DNA from: Pseudomonas sp. GM48
Lineage (GTDB): Bacteria; Pseudomonadota; Gammaproteobacteria; Pseudomonadales; Pseudomonadaceae
DNA length: 64,000 nt
Assembly: GCF_000282335.1 (NCBI RefSeq)
Contig: NZ_AKJM01000034.1
Span: forward strand, 1-64,000
Direction: 5' to 3'
Part shown: in pieces, positions 49,947 through 59,322 of the stretch
Layout: every line of letters begins with the position of its first letter
Numbering within the stretch: position 1 is the first letter of the stretch
The notes under the pieces: generated by a model
Told to the model about the DNA's origin: nothing
Database searches by the model: none
Seen by the model: the letters and a program-made list of their open reading frames with translations, nothing else
Position numbers and translations under genes: made by a program

Positions 49947-51419
49947 ATGGTTCCCGTAATCGCCCTGGTGGGCCGACCGAACGTCGGCAAGTCCACCTTG
50001 TTCAACCGCCTGACCAGGACTCGTGACGCCATCGTCGGCGACTTGTCCGGTCTGACCCGTGATCGCCAGTACGGTGAGGCCAAGTGGCAAGGGCGTTCCT
50101 ACATTCTGATCGACACCGGCGGTATCTCCGGTGACGAGCACGGTATGGACGAAAAGATGGCCGAGCAGTCGCTGCTGGCCATTGAAGAAGCGGATGTCGT
50201 TCTGTTCCTGGTAGATGCCAAGGCCGGTTTCACCGCCGCCGACCAGATGATCGCCGAGCATTTGCGCAAACGTAACAAGCGTTCCCACGTGGTGGCCAAC
50301 AAGGTCGACAACATCGACCCGGAAATGGCCCGCGCCGAATTCGCCCCGTTGGGCATGGGCCATGCGATCCCGATCGCCGGTGCCCACGGCCGTGGTATCA
50401 CCCAGTTGCTGGAAGCGGCACTGAGTGAATTCCCGCGTGACGAAGACGAGCCGCAGGAAGGCGAAGAGGAAGAGGTCGTCGCCGAAGGCGAGGAAGCCAA
50501 GCGCATTCCTGGCCCAAGCGAAAAAGACGGGATCAAGATCGCGATCATCGGCCGTCCTAACGTCGGCAAGTCGACCCTGGTCAACCGCATGCTCGGTGAA
50601 GACCGGGTAATCGTCTATGACCAACCCGGCACCACCCGCGACAGTATCTACATCCCGTTCGAGCGTAACGACGAGAAGTACACGCTGATCGACACTGCCG
50701 GTGTGCGCAAGCGCGGCAAGATCCACGAAGAAGTCGAAAAGTTCTCCGTGGTCAAAACCCTGCAAGCGATCAAAGACGCCAACGTGGTGATCTTCGTGAT
50801 GGACGCCCGCGAAGGTGTGGTCGATCACGACCTCAACCTGCTGGGCTTCGCCATTGAATCGGGTCGTGCGCTGGTGATCGCGATCAACAAGTGGGACGGC
50901 ATGACGCCGAGCGAGCGCGACTTCGTGAAGGTCGAGCTGCAGCGTCGGCTGTTCTTCGTTGACTACGCCGATATCCACTTCATTTCGGCACTGCATGGCA
51001 CTGGTGTGGGTAACCTCTACGCCTCGGTACAGAACTCGTTCAAGTCCGCGGTCACCCGCTGGCCGACGAGCCGCCTGACCCAGATTCTCGAAGACGCGGT
51101 GAGCGAACACCAGCCGCCGATGGTCAACAGCCGCCGGATCAAGCTGCGTTATGCCCACCTTGGTGGTGCGAACCCGCCGATCATCGTGATCCACGGCAAC
51201 CAGATCGAGAAAGTGCCGAAGTCTTACGTGCGCTATCTGGAAAACACTTACCGTCGTGTGCTGAAGCTGGTCGGTACGCCGATCCGCATCGAGTTCAAGG
51301 GTGGCGAGAACCCGTACGAAGGCAACAAGAACACGCTCACCGACCGCCAGGTCAACAAGAAGCGTCGCTTGATGTCGCACCACAAGAAAGCCGACAAGAA
51401 GCGTCGCGACAAGCGCTGA
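49947..51419 (+). CDS. der: Ribosome biogenesis GTPase Der (EngA)
   Basis: A 490-residue double GTPase for 50S assembly. First G domain: [14 protein letters not shown] at 8-21 with DTGG; second: [19 protein letters not shown] and NKWD. An acidic linker ([13 protein letters not shown]) joins them and a KH-like domain with a lysine/arginine-rich tail ends the protein. ATG 49947 has GGAG upstream; the frame could extend four codons to a GTG. Confidence 0.96.
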   Translation: MVPVIALVGRPNVGKSTLFNRLTRTRDAIVGDLSGLTRDRQYGEAKWQGRSYILIDTGGISGDEHGMDEKMAEQSLLAIEEADVVLFLVDAKAGFTAADQMIAEHLRKRNKRSHVVANKVDNIDPEMARAEFAPLGMGHAIPIAGAHGRGITQLLEAALSEFPRDEDEPQEGEEEEVVAEGEEAKRIPGPSEKDGIKIAIIGRPNVGKSTLVNRMLGEDRVIVYDQPGTTRDSIYIPFERNDEKYTLIDTAGVRKRGKIHEEVEKFSVVKTLQAIKDANVVIFVMDAREGVVDHDLNLLGFAIESGRALVIAINKWDGMTPSERDFVKVELQRRLFFVDYADIHFISALHGTGVGNLYASVQNSFKSAVTRWPTSRLTQILEDAVSEHQPPMVNSRRIKLRYAHLGGANPPIIVIHGNQIEKVPKSYVRYLENTYRRVLKLVGTPIRIEFKGGENPYEGNKNTLTDRQVNKKRRLMSHHKKADKKRRDKR

Positions 51420-51426
51420 TTCAAGT

Positions 51427-51449
51427 CTCCACACTAATCTTGTGTGGAG
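51427..51449. repeat. Perfect hairpin after der
   Basis: CTCCACAC-TAATCTT-GTGTGGAG, 8-bp arms, eight bases after the der stop. It lacks a T-run, so it may protect the mRNA end and not terminate by itself. Confidence 0.6.
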
Positions 51450-51456
51450 GGCTTGT

Positions 51457-51588
51457 TGTGGCGAGGGAGCTTGCTCCCGCTCGACTGCACAGCAGTCGCA
51501 AAATCAACCAGCGCGTTCTGCCTGAACGATTGCGGTTGCAGATATTGGGACCGCTTTGCGGTCCAGCGGGAGCAAGCTCCCTCGCCAC
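51457..51588. repeat. Inverted repeat pair of the GCGAGGGAGC subtype
   Basis: TGTGGCGAGGGAGCTTGCTC at 51457 and its reverse complement ending at 51588. A second copy occurs at 59184. The inner flanks (CGACTGCACAGCAGTCG; GACCGCTTTGCGGTC) are themselves hairpins. Confidence 0.88.
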
Positions 51589-51617
51589 GGGTTTTTGTGG
51601 TGATTGCACTAGAAGAA

Positions 51618-51642
51618 GGGCGCCAGTTGGCGCCCTTTTTTT
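51618..51642 (+). terminator. Intrinsic terminator upstream of the aminotransferase gene
   Basis: GGGCGCCAGTTGGCGCCC stem followed by seven T; ends transcription coming through der and the repeat. Confidence 0.9.
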
Positions 51643-51716
51643 ATGGGTTCCGTTTGGGCTATCCTCGAGGGCTCCCGCGCCGTCGTTAGAGCCGGGTGTT
51701 CAGTAGGGAACCACCG

Positions 51717-52865
51717 ATGATCACCAGCAAGCTGCCGAATGTCGGCATCACTATCTTCACTCAGATGTCTCAGCTCGCGGCACAGACCGGCGCGCTCAAT
51801 CTGTCCCAGGGCTTTCCCGATTTCGCGGCCCCACAGGCCCTGTGCGATGCGGTTGGCCGGCATATCGCCAGTGGCCATAACCAGTATTCGCCGATGACCG
51901 GGCTGCCGGTGTTGCGTCAGCAGATTGCGGTGAAGATCGCCCGCAGCTATGGCGCGCAGGTGGATGCGGATACTGAAGTGACGGTCACCCCAGGCGCGAC
52001 CGAAGCGATTTTCTGTGCCATTCAGGCGGTTATCCACAGCGGCGACGAAGTCATCGTGTTTGACCCGGCATACGACAGCTACGAGCCCTCGGTAGAGCTG
52101 GCCGGCGGTCGTTGCGTGCACGTACAACTGGGCTTGAACGATTTCAGTATCGACTTCGAGAAGCTTGCCCAGGCACTGAGCCCGCGCACGCGGATGATCA
52201 TTCTCAACTCCCCGCACAACCCCAGTGGTGCGCTGATCAGTCGTGCCGAACTGGACCAGTTGGCGACGTTGATCCGCGATCGCGACATCTATCTGATCAG
52301 CGACGAAGTCTACGAACACCTGGTGTATGACGGTGTGCCCCATGTCAGCGTGCTGGCCCATGAAGAGCTGTATCAGCGTGCTTTCGTGGTCAGCTCGTTC
52401 GGCAAGACCTACCACGTCACCGGCTGGAAAACCGGCTACGTGGTCGCGCCACCGGCCCTGACGGCGGAATTGCGCAAGGTGCACCAGTACGTCAATTTCT
52501 GTGGTGTGACGCCGCTGCAATACGCCTTGGCCGACTTCATGGCCGAACACCCGGAACACGTCGAAGAGCTGCCGGACTTCTATCAGGCCAAGCGTGATCT
52601 GTTCTGCGATCTGCTGGCGCCGTCACGTTTCAGTTTCACCCGGGTGACCGGCACCTATTTCCAGTTGGTCGATTACTCACAGATCCGCCCGGACCTCAAT
52701 GACGTCGAGATGGCCCTGTGGATGACTCGCGAGCATGGCGTGGCAAGTATCCCGATCTCGGTGTTCTACCAGACGCCTCCTGAAGGCCAGCGCCTGGTGC
52801 GGCTGTGCTTTGCCAAGCGTGAGGAGACCCTGCGTGAGGCAGCGGAAAAACTATGCGTGATCTGA
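51717..52865 (+). CDS. PLP-dependent aminotransferase (YbdL-like methionine/glutamine aminotransferase)
   Basis: A 382-residue class I aminotransferase. NLSQGFPDF, SPMTGLPVLRQQIA, GATEAIF, NSPHNPSGAL and the PLP lysine motif SSFGKTYHVTGWKTGYV are visible; the pattern matches the YbdL/KAT group that prefers methionine or glutamine. ATG 51717 has AGGGAA upstream. The next gene, an omega-amidase homologue, overlaps by 13 bases, supporting a methionine-salvage or glutamine-transaminase route. Confidence 0.88.
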   Translation: MITSKLPNVGITIFTQMSQLAAQTGALNLSQGFPDFAAPQALCDAVGRHIASGHNQYSPMTGLPVLRQQIAVKIARSYGAQVDADTEVTVTPGATEAIFCAIQAVIHSGDEVIVFDPAYDSYEPSVELAGGRCVHVQLGLNDFSIDFEKLAQALSPRTRMIILNSPHNPSGALISRAELDQLATLIRDRDIYLISDEVYEHLVYDGVPHVSVLAHEELYQRAFVVSSFGKTYHVTGWKTGYVVAPPALTAELRKVHQYVNFCGVTPLQYALADFMAEHPEHVEELPDFYQAKRDLFCDLLAPSRFSFTRVTGTYFQLVDYSQIRPDLNDVEMALWMTREHGVASIPISVFYQTPPEGQRLVRLCFAKREETLREAAEKLCVI

Positions 52866-53644
52866 GTGCATTGCCCAATCTGAACGTGGCGCTGATCCAG
52901 ACATCCCTGGCCTGGCATGACCGTCAGGCTAACCTGGAGCATTTCGAACCGTTGCTGGAGCAGGCTCGCGGCGCTGACCTGATCATCCTGCCGGAAATGT
53001 TTACCACTGGGTTCTCCATGGAATCCGAGACACTCGCCGAGCCGGAAAACGGTCCCACCAGCAAGTGGCTGCGGGTTCAGGCGGCGAAGCTGGATGCGGT
53101 GATCACCGGTAGCGTGATCGTTCAGGCCGCCGACGGCAGCCACCGCAATCGTCTGCTGTGGGCGCGTCCGGACGGCGAAGTGTTGCACTACGACAAGCGT
53201 CACCTGTTCCGCATGGCCGGCGAGCACAACCACTACACCCCCGGCGAACACCAGGTGCAGTTCGAGCTCAAGGGCTGGCGAGTGCGGCCGCTGATTTGCT
53301 ACGACTTGCGCTTCCCGGTGTGGAGTCGCGACGCCCAGGACACGGATCTGCTGCTGTACACCGCGAACTGGCCGGGCGCTCGACGTCAGCACTGGAACCG
53401 CTTGCTGCCTGCGCGAGCGATCGAAAACCTGTGCTACGTGGCGGCGGTCAATCGCGTCGGGACTGATGGCAAAGGCTTTGCTTATACCGGTGACAGTCAG
53501 GTGCTGGATTTCCAGGGCGAGACGTTGCTCGGTGCCGGAGAGGCTGACGGGGTGTTCAAGGTGACTTTGGATGCGGCAGAGCTGGCCGCGTATCGGCAGC
53601 GGTTTCCGGCGAATCTGGATGCCGATACTTTCGAGTTCACCTGA
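52853..53644 (+). CDS. Nitrilase-family omega-amidase (YafV-like)
   Basis: A 263-residue carbon-nitrogen hydrolase. The catalytic triad can be read: Glu in LIILPEMFTTGFSM, Lys in HYDKRHLFRM and Cys in PLICYDLRFPVWSR. Omega-amidases hydrolyse the alpha-ketoglutaramate or ketosuccinamate left by glutamine or asparagine transamination, which fits the upstream aminotransferase. The start lies inside the end of that gene, so the two are coupled. Confidence 0.88.
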   Translation: MRDLSALPNLNVALIQTSLAWHDRQANLEHFEPLLEQARGADLIILPEMFTTGFSMESETLAEPENGPTSKWLRVQAAKLDAVITGSVIVQAADGSHRNRLLWARPDGEVLHYDKRHLFRMAGEHNHYTPGEHQVQFELKGWRVRPLICYDLRFPVWSRDAQDTDLLLYTANWPGARRQHWNRLLPARAIENLCYVAAVNRVGTDGKGFAYTGDSQVLDFQGETLLGAGEADGVFKVTLDAAELAAYRQRFPANLDADTFEFT

Positions 53645-53668
53645 TATTTTCGCTGCCTGACAGGGCCT

Positions 53669-53742
53669 CTTCGCGGGCAAGCCCGCTCCCACAGTTGTTC
53701 AATATGAACACGGACAATGTGGGAGCGGGCTTGCCCGCGAAG
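53669..53742. repeat. REP inverted pair, outward-facing
   Basis: CTTCGCGGGCAAGCCCGCTC begins at 53669 and its full reverse complement ends at 53742, spaced 24 bases apart. Confidence 0.9.
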
Positions 53743-53774
53743 GGGCCGGTTCAGACAACACAAAACAAGCAGGC

Positions 53775-53816
53775 AAAAAAAGGCCCCGGGGTTCACACCA
53801 TCGGGGCCTTTTGCTT
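53775..53816. terminator. Bidirectional terminator between omega-amidase gene and leuA
   Basis: AGGCCCC (53781-53787) pairs with GGGGCCT (53803-53809). An A-run on the left gives a strong T-run for leuA on the minus strand; TTTTGCTTTT on the right serves the plus strand. Confidence 0.88.
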
Positions 53817-53829
53817 TTCGGCTAACAGC

Positions 53830-55509
53830 TTACGCCGCTTTCGCTTCCGGCTGGCTCAGCGAACGGTTCAGCGCGCTGAACAGGGCCTTGAAGCTGGCGG
53901 TGGTGATGTTTTCGTCGATGCCGACACCGTGCACCGCACGTTCACCGTTGACGCGCAGTTCAATGTAGGCCGCAGCCCTGGCATTGGTGCCCGCGCCGAT
54001 GGCGTGCTCGTTGTAGTCCATGATTTCCACCGGAATCGGCAGGCCGGCTACCAGTGCTTCCAGGGCGCCGTTGCCCTTGCCGCGCCAGTGCAGGTTGGTT
54101 TCGCCCTGGCCTTGGCTGGCGACTTCGACTTCCACCGCGCTGTGGCCGTTCTCTTCTTGCAGGCGATGGCTGACCAGCGCGTACGGGGTGTTGGCCTGCA
54201 AGTACTCGCTGTACAGCAGCGCGTGGATTTGCTGGGCGGTCATTTCCAGGCCCAGGCGGTCGGTTTCACGCTGCACGACCTGGCTGAACTCGATTTGCAT
54301 GCGGCGCGGCAGGCTGATGCCATATTCCTGTTCCAGGAGGTAGGCGATACCACCCTTGCCCGATTGGCTGTTGACGCGGATGACCGCCTCGTAGCTACGG
54401 CCGATGTCGGCCGGGTCGATCGGCAGGTATGGCACTTCCCACAACTCGTCCGGTTTCTGCTGGGCAAAGCCCTTGCGGATCGCGTCCTGGTGCGACCCAG
54501 AGAACGCGGTGTGCACCAGGTCGCCGACGTACGGGTGACGCGGGTGCACCTGGATCTGGTTGCACTCTTCGACGACTTTGCGCACGCCGTCGATGTCGGA
54601 GAAGTCCAGCTCAGGGTTCACGCCCTGGGTGTAGAGGTTCAGGGCCACGGTCACGAGGTCGACGTTACCGGTACGCTCGCCGTTGCCGAACAGGCAGCCT
54701 TCGACGCGGTCGGCGCCGGCCATCAGGCCCAGTTCGGTCGCCGCAACGCCAGTGCCACGGTCGTTGTGGGTGTGCAGGCTGATGATCACGCTGTCACGAC
54801 GGTTGATGTGACGGCCGAACCATTCGATCTGGTCGGCATAGATGTTCGGCGTCGCGCATTCGACGGTGGCCGGCAGGTTGAGGATCATCTTGTGCTCGGG
54901 CGTCGGGTTCCAGACTTCGATCACCGCGTCGCAGACTTCCTTGGCGAACTCCAGTTCGGTAGCGCTGAAGGTTTCTGGCGAGTATTCGAAGGTCCACTCG
55001 GTGTCCGGCTGCATGGCCGCGTACTTGACGAACAACTTGGCGGCGTTAACGGCGATGGCCTTGATCCCGTCCTTGTCCTGGTTGAAGACAATGCGGCGGA
55101 AGGAAGGGGAGGTCGCGTTGTACAGGTGAACGATGGCTTTCTTCGCGCCGCGCAGGGATTCGAAGGTGCGCTCGATCAGGTCTTCACGGCCCTGGGTCAG
55201 CACCTGGATGGTGGTGTCGTCCGGGATGTGGTTGCCTTCGATCAGGGTGCGAACGAAGTCGAAGTCGGTTTGCGAGGCGGCCGGGAACGACGCTTCGATT
55301 TCCTTCACGCCGACCTGAACCAGGGTTTTCCAGAAGCGCAGCTTCTTGACCGCGTCCATCGGCTCGATCAGCGACTGGTTGCCGTCGCGCAGGTCGGAAC
55401 TGCACCAGATCGGCGCGGCGGTGATGGTTTTCGATGGCCAGGTGCGGTCCGGAATGTCGATGGTCGGGAACGCGCGGTATTTCGAAGACGGGTCTTTAAG
55501 CATGCTCAT
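53830..55509 (-). CDS. leuA: 2-isopropylmalate synthase
   Basis: A 559-residue enzyme for the first committed step of leucine synthesis. DRE-TIM motif [30 protein letters not shown] with the metal His pair, [15 protein letters not shown], and a C-terminal leucine-sensing domain (about 430-559). This is the long form found in Pseudomonas. ATG 55509 with AAGGA upstream; a second in-frame ATG follows two codons later. A leucine-rich leader peptide lies 90 bases upstream. Confidence 0.95.
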   Translation of the reverse strand: MSMLKDPSSKYRAFPTIDIPDRTWPSKTITAAPIWCSSDLRDGNQSLIEPMDAVKKLRFWKTLVQVGVKEIEASFPAASQTDFDFVRTLIEGNHIPDDTTIQVLTQGREDLIERTFESLRGAKKAIVHLYNATSPSFRRIVFNQDKDGIKAIAVNAAKLFVKYAAMQPDTEWTFEYSPETFSATELEFAKEVCDAVIEVWNPTPEHKMILNLPATVECATPNIYADQIEWFGRHINRRDSVIISLHTHNDRGTGVAATELGLMAGADRVEGCLFGNGERTGNVDLVTVALNLYTQGVNPELDFSDIDGVRKVVEECNQIQVHPRHPYVGDLVHTAFSGSHQDAIRKGFAQQKPDELWEVPYLPIDPADIGRSYEAVIRVNSQSGKGGIAYLLEQEYGISLPRRMQIEFSQVVQRETDRLGLEMTAQQIHALLYSEYLQANTPYALVSHRLQEENGHSAVEVEVASQGQGETNLHWRGKGNGALEALVAGLPIPVEIMDYNEHAIGAGTNARAAAYIELRVNGERAVHGVGIDENITTASFKALFSALNRSLSQPEAKAA

Positions 55510-55534
55510 CAGGAAATCCTTATTGTGTGGGCCG

Positions 55535-55677
55535 AAAAAAGGCGGCCTGCCGGTGGATCAAAAGTTCTTGGAGTAACGCTTGGGACGAGGCACCACGATT
55601 CAGCCCGGCAGTCGTGCACTGACAAGGCACAGGCTGCTGTGCTGGCGGAGCTGAATGAGGGTGTGAGAGGTTTTCAT
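55535..55677 (-). promoter_or_regulatory. Candidate leuA attenuator (leader peptide plus hairpin and T-run)
   Basis: On the minus strand the leader ORF (55677-55600) is followed by a stretch in which CCGGCAG (55547-55553) can pair with CTGCCGG at the end of the leader ORF (55605-55611), then six T at 55540-55535, 26 bases before leuA. This is the arrangement of ribosome-mediated attenuation, although the exact terminator stem is not clear by eye. Confidence 0.5.
55600..55677 (-). CDS. leuL: leuA leader peptide (25 aa)
   Basis: ATG at 55677 to TGA at 55600 encodes MKTSHTLIQLRQHSSLCLVS followed by ARLPG. Five of 25 codons are leucine (CTC, CTC, CTG, CTT, CTG), with Ile and Val present. Position and leucine content fit an attenuation leader for leuA, as described for amino-acid operons in proteobacteria. 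No strong Shine-Dalgarno is visible, with GAAGG close to the ATG. leuL is used descriptively. Confidence 0.65.
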   Translation of the reverse strand: MKTSHTLIQLRQHSSLCLVSARLPG

Positions 55678-55968
55678 GCCTTCAACCCTAACCGCGGGGG
55701 TGAAGGTTGGCAAGCAGTCGAAAAAAATTGAGAGGAATACTCGTGAGTGAGTATTTATCGAGATTTTATTGCTGTGATTGGCAATGATTGTTTTGTTGTT
55801 TGCGCAAGGTTTGAGTGGTGCGCAATTGGTGTGGGGTGTGGCTGGACGACTTTCGGTGCCTGTGAAATTGCCATCGCGAGCAAGCTCGCTCCCACATTGG
55901 ATCTGCGTGAACACGGACACTGTGGGAGCGAGCTTGCTCGCGATGGCGTCAGCTGCCTTACGCAATAA
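55678..55968. repeat. leuA upstream region containing REP inverted pair (55871-55946)
   Basis: Between the leader peptide and the M23 gene. CCATCGCGAGCAAGCTCGCT at 55871 and its reverse complement ending at 55946 form a REP pair. The 55730-55860 part is AT-richer and should hold the leuA promoter, though no clear hexamers were picked. Confidence 0.8.
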
Positions 55969-56790
55969 TCAAGGTTGAAACGCACCAATAAAGATGGCCG
56001 GATCCACCCGCGCATCGTTCAGGCTGACGTTCCAGTGCATGTGCGGTCCGGTCGCGCGGCCAGTCGCACCGACTTTGCCGACTACGCCGCCCCGGGCCAG
56101 TTGCTGGCCGACCTTCACGTCGATTTTCGACATGTGGCAGAACATGCTGATAAAGCCCTGGCCATGGTCGACGAACACCGTATTTCCATTGAAAAAGTAG
56201 TTGCCGATCAGGATCACCTTGCCCGCGGCCGGGGTCTTGATCGGCGTGCCAGCGCCCACGGCGAAATCCAGACCCGAATGAGGATTACGCTCCTCACCGT
56301 TGAAGAAGCGCCGCACGCCGAACTTGCTCGACAGCGGCCCGTTCACCGGTTTGTCCAGCAGCACGTTGCTCGGGGTGTTGGGGCTGAACGTGCGGTAAGC
56401 GGCAATCTGTTCGGCCAATTCACGCTCGATGCGCTTGAGGTTTTCCGGGTCCGGATTGACCTGTTGGGTGTTCTTCAGGGTGATGCGCTGTTCCGGGTAT
56501 GTCTTGCTGCCAACCGTGAAACTCAGATTACGACCGCCGCTGCTGATCGATTGAGTCCCTGGTTTGACCGTCAGCGGCACGCCGACGATGGCCAGCCAGT
56601 TTTCCTGTTCCTTGACCACCAGCACCGGTTTGCCTTGATAACTGGCTTTTGGCGCCTGGGCGGATGTGCCCAGGTCCACCACCGCAACGCCGCCCGGCAC
56701 CGGTTTGTTCAACAGGCGGGTGATGTAGCTATCGGCGTGGGCATTGAAGGTCAGGCACAGCAACAGCAATGGAGCCAGGAAGCGCGGCAT
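55969..56790 (-). CDS. M23 family peptidoglycan DD-metallopeptidase
   Basis: A 273-residue exported protein (signal peptide to about residue 19, NAHA-DSYI). The LytM domain is in the C-terminal half: NPHSGLDFAVGAGTPI with metal His and Asp, then MFCHMSKIDVKVGQQLARG and GPHMHWNVSLN carrying the HxH. All expected zinc and catalytic residues are present, so it should cut peptide crosslinks in the cell wall. Three bases downstream of the xseA stop, so they share a transcript. Confidence 0.9.
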   Translation of the reverse strand: MPRFLAPLLLLCLTFNAHADSYITRLLNKPVPGGVAVVDLGTSAQAPKASYQGKPVLVVKEQENWLAIVGVPLTVKPGTQSISSGGRNLSFTVGSKTYPEQRITLKNTQQVNPDPENLKRIERELAEQIAAYRTFSPNTPSNVLLDKPVNGPLSSKFGVRRFFNGEERNPHSGLDFAVGAGTPIKTPAAGKVILIGNYFFNGNTVFVDHGQGFISMFCHMSKIDVKVGQQLARGGVVGKVGATGRATGPHMHWNVSLNDARVDPAIFIGAFQP

Positions 56791-56793
56791 GGA

Positions 56794-58173
56794 TCAGTCC
56801 AGTAAAGAAAGGGTGACGGGCGTCAGGTGATTGTCTTCGACCCGCACTTGCAGTTCGCCTTCGCCCAGTTTGGCTTTCAGGCGCTGGCCGGTATGGGTTT
56901 GCGCGGCGCTGCGGATCGCGTTGCCGCGCTCGTCCAGCAAAATGCTGTAACCACGGCCGAGGGTCGCCAACGGGCTGACTACATGCAGTGTCTGCATTTG
57001 GCTGTGCAATTGCAGGCGGCGGTTCTTCAGGCCTTCGCGGATGGCGCGTGGCAGGCGCTCGGCCAGGCTGTCGAGGCGCTGGCGCAGCATTGCCAGTTGC
57101 CGGCCTGGATGTTGTGCGGCCAGACGGGTTTCCAGGCGGATCAAGCGTTCGCGACGGGTGTTGAGGCTACGCTCGAACGCGCGGCGCATGCGCATGTCCA
57201 GGTCATCCAGGCGTTGCGCTTGCTGGCGCAGACGCTCGCCGGGATGGCGCAAGCGGCGAGAGATACCTTCCAGGCGTAGTCGATCGCGCATCAAGCGGTC
57301 ACGCATGCGCATCACCAGCCGGCGGTGCAGGCTGTCGACCCGACGCACCAGGTCACTGGAGTCCGGTGCCAGCAATTCGGCGGCAGCGGAGGGGGTGGGT
57401 GCGCGAACGTCGGCCACGAAGTCGCTGATCGATACGTCGGTTTCATGGCCGACCGCGCTGACAATCGGCGTCACGCAAGCGTCTACGGCGCGGGCCACGG
57501 CTTCTTCGTTGAAGCACCAGAGGTCTTCCAGCGAACCGCCGCCACGGGCCAGGATCAGTGCGTCGAATCCGCGGGCATCCGCCAGTTTCAGGGCGCGGAC
57601 AATCTGCGCAGTGGCTTCGCGGCCCTGTACGGCGGTGGGGATCAGCGTCAACTGCACCTGCGGTGCGCGACGGCGGAACACACTGATGATGTCGCGGATC
57701 ACCGCGCCGGTGGGCGAACTGATGATGCCGATGCGTTGCGGATGCGCCGGTAGTGGGACCTTGCGCTCGGCACTGAACAGACCTTCGGCGCTGAGTTTTT
57801 CCTTGAGGGCATCGAAGGCCAGGCGCAAGGCGCCGTCGCCGGCCGGCTCCACGGTGTCGAGGATCAGCTGATAATCACCGCGCCCTTCGAACAGCGAGAC
57901 TTTGCCACGTACCTTGACCGCGAGCCCGTCCTTCAACGCCTGGCGAACCCGTGCCGCGTTCTGCCGGAACAGCGCGCAACGCACCTGGGCGCCGCTGTCC
58001 TTGAGGGTGAAATACACGTGGCCCGACGCCGGGCGGGCGAGGTTGGAGATTTCGCCTTCGACCCAGATGTTGCTGAACACGTCTTCGAGCAACACCCGCG
58101 CGCGGCCGTTGAGCTGGCTGACAGTCAGGACTTCGCGGTCCAGGCCGAGTCTTGCAAAGGGATCTTTAATCAT
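56794..58173 (-). CDS. xseA: Exodeoxyribonuclease VII large subunit
   Basis: A 459-residue nuclease subunit. OB-fold N-terminus (LNGRARVLLEDVFSNIWVEGEISNL), catalytic region ILARGGGSLEDLWCFNEE and SAVGHETDVSISDFVADVRAPTPSAAAEL, then long coiled-coil arms rich in Arg/Leu. It degrades single-stranded DNA with XseB, which is not in this window. The ATG at 58173 is the family start; the longer frame crosses a REP element. Confidence 0.95.
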   Translation of the reverse strand: MIKDPFARLGLDREVLTVSQLNGRARVLLEDVFSNIWVEGEISNLARPASGHVYFTLKDSGAQVRCALFRQNAARVRQALKDGLAVKVRGKVSLFEGRGDYQLILDTVEPAGDGALRLAFDALKEKLSAEGLFSAERKVPLPAHPQRIGIISSPTGAVIRDIISVFRRRAPQVQLTLIPTAVQGREATAQIVRALKLADARGFDALILARGGGSLEDLWCFNEEAVARAVDACVTPIVSAVGHETDVSISDFVADVRAPTPSAAAELLAPDSSDLVRRVDSLHRRLVMRMRDRLMRDRLRLEGISRRLRHPGERLRQQAQRLDDLDMRMRRAFERSLNTRRERLIRLETRLAAQHPGRQLAMLRQRLDSLAERLPRAIREGLKNRRLQLHSQMQTLHVVSPLATLGRGYSILLDERGNAIRSAAQTHTGQRLKAKLGEGELQVRVEDNHLTPVTLSLLD

Positions 58174-58244
58174 GGGGCGCAGTTTAAAGGCATTTGCCCG
58201 GCAATCTCCATGGCCCGGCATAAATCCCTTGTGGAGCCGCCTGA

Positions 58245-58333
58245 TGTGGGAGCGGGCTTGCTCGCGAAAGCGGTGTGTCAGCCAGTTCAATGCTTGATGG
58301 AAGTCCGTATTCGCGAGCAAGCCCGCTCCCACA
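58245..58333. repeat. REP inverted pair (BIME)
   Basis: TGTGGGAGCGGGCTTGCTCG at 58245 and its reverse complement ending at 58333, located between divergent xseA and the TSUP permease gene. Confidence 0.9.
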
Positions 58334-58373
58334 AAGGTAAAGTCACCGACGGGTATTCAAGGAAGATACGTGA

Positions 58374-59141
58374 ATGAATGTGTTTGAACTGTTGAACCAG
58401 TGGCCATTCGGCTCGCTGGACTGGCTGGTCATCGGTGCGGGCATCGCCCTGGCCTACATCGTGTTCGGCATCGCCGGTTTCGGCACCGCGCTGGTGGCGG
58501 GGCCGATTCTGATCCTGTTCATGCCGCTGTCGAAGATCGTGCCGTTGCTGGTGTTGCTCGATTTTGTCGCGGCATTCGGCAATCTGCTGCCTTCGCGGCG
58601 CGATGTGGCGAGGCCGGAGTTGTTGCGGTTGCTGCCCTGTATGGCGGTGGGGTGCACGCTTGGAGTGATTTTTCTGCTGAACCTCAAGTCCGACTTGTTG
58701 CTGCTTTTGATGGGGTTGTTCATCAGCGCCTATGCGATTTACAGCCTGTGGATCAAAGTCCGCCCGACTCAACTGTCCGCCTTGTGGGCACTGCCGATGG
58801 GGACTGTGGGCGGAATGTTTGGCGCGTTGTTTGGCAGCGGCGGCTTTCTCTATGCGATCTATCTGAACAGCCGGTTGCCCAAGGAGGCGGCCAGGCCCAC
58901 CCAGAGCGCACTGATCAGTTGCAGTACGGTGGTGCGTTTGAGCCTGTTTGCAATCGCCGGTGTGTATGCCGATTTGCCATTGCTGGCGCTGGCGGTGTGT
59001 CTGTTGCCGGCTATGGCACTGGGGCTGTGGTTCGGACGACGGTTGACCATGCGCTTGTCCCGCGAGGCGTTCGTGCGCCTGGTGACGTGGCTGGTGCTGG
59101 CCAGCGGGATCGCGTTGATCGGGCGCTATCTCAGTACCTGA
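58374..59141 (+). CDS. TSUP (TauE/SafE) family sulfite-exporter-like permease
   Basis: A 255-residue integral membrane protein with about 7-8 hydrophobic helices. GFGTALVAGPILILFMPLSKIVP and MGTVGGMFGALFGSGGFLYAIYL are the two duplicated glycine-rich motifs of the TSUP family. Members move sulfite, sulfonates or other organic anions; the substrate cannot be read here. AAGGAAG precedes the ATG at 58374. Confidence 0.88.
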   Translation: MNVFELLNQWPFGSLDWLVIGAGIALAYIVFGIAGFGTALVAGPILILFMPLSKIVPLLVLLDFVAAFGNLLPSRRDVARPELLRLLPCMAVGCTLGVIFLLNLKSDLLLLLMGLFISAYAIYSLWIKVRPTQLSALWALPMGTVGGMFGALFGSGGFLYAIYLNSRLPKEAARPTQSALISCSTVVRLSLFAIAGVYADLPLLALAVCLLPAMALGLWFGRRLTMRLSREAFVRLVTWLVLASGIALIGRYLST

Positions 59142-59183
59142 AGATTCAACCTGTGGCGGGGAGTTGGTGCCAGAGAGCTATTT

Positions 59184-59305
59184 TGTGGCGAGGGAGCTTG
59201 CTCCCGTTCGGCTGCGCAGCAGACGCTTATTCATCCAGGCCGGTATAACTGACAGAAAAGCCAGGGCCGCTTCGCGGCCCAGCGGGAGCAAGCTCCCTCG
59301 CCACA
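59184..59305. repeat. Inverted repeat pair of the GCGAGGGAGC subtype
   Basis: Second copy of the 51457 family: TGTGGCGAGGGAGCTTGCTC at 59184 and its complement ending at 59305. The inner flanks also resemble those of the first copy (GCTGCGCAGCAG; GCCGCTTCGCGGC). Confidence 0.88.
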
Positions 59306-59322
59306 GTTTTTTGTAGTCCGAA

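Noticed and set aside
53695..55731. 678-codon plus-strand open frame
   Set aside because: Antisense to leuA, which is clearly real; the translation is Val/Arg/Gly-rich with no family pattern.
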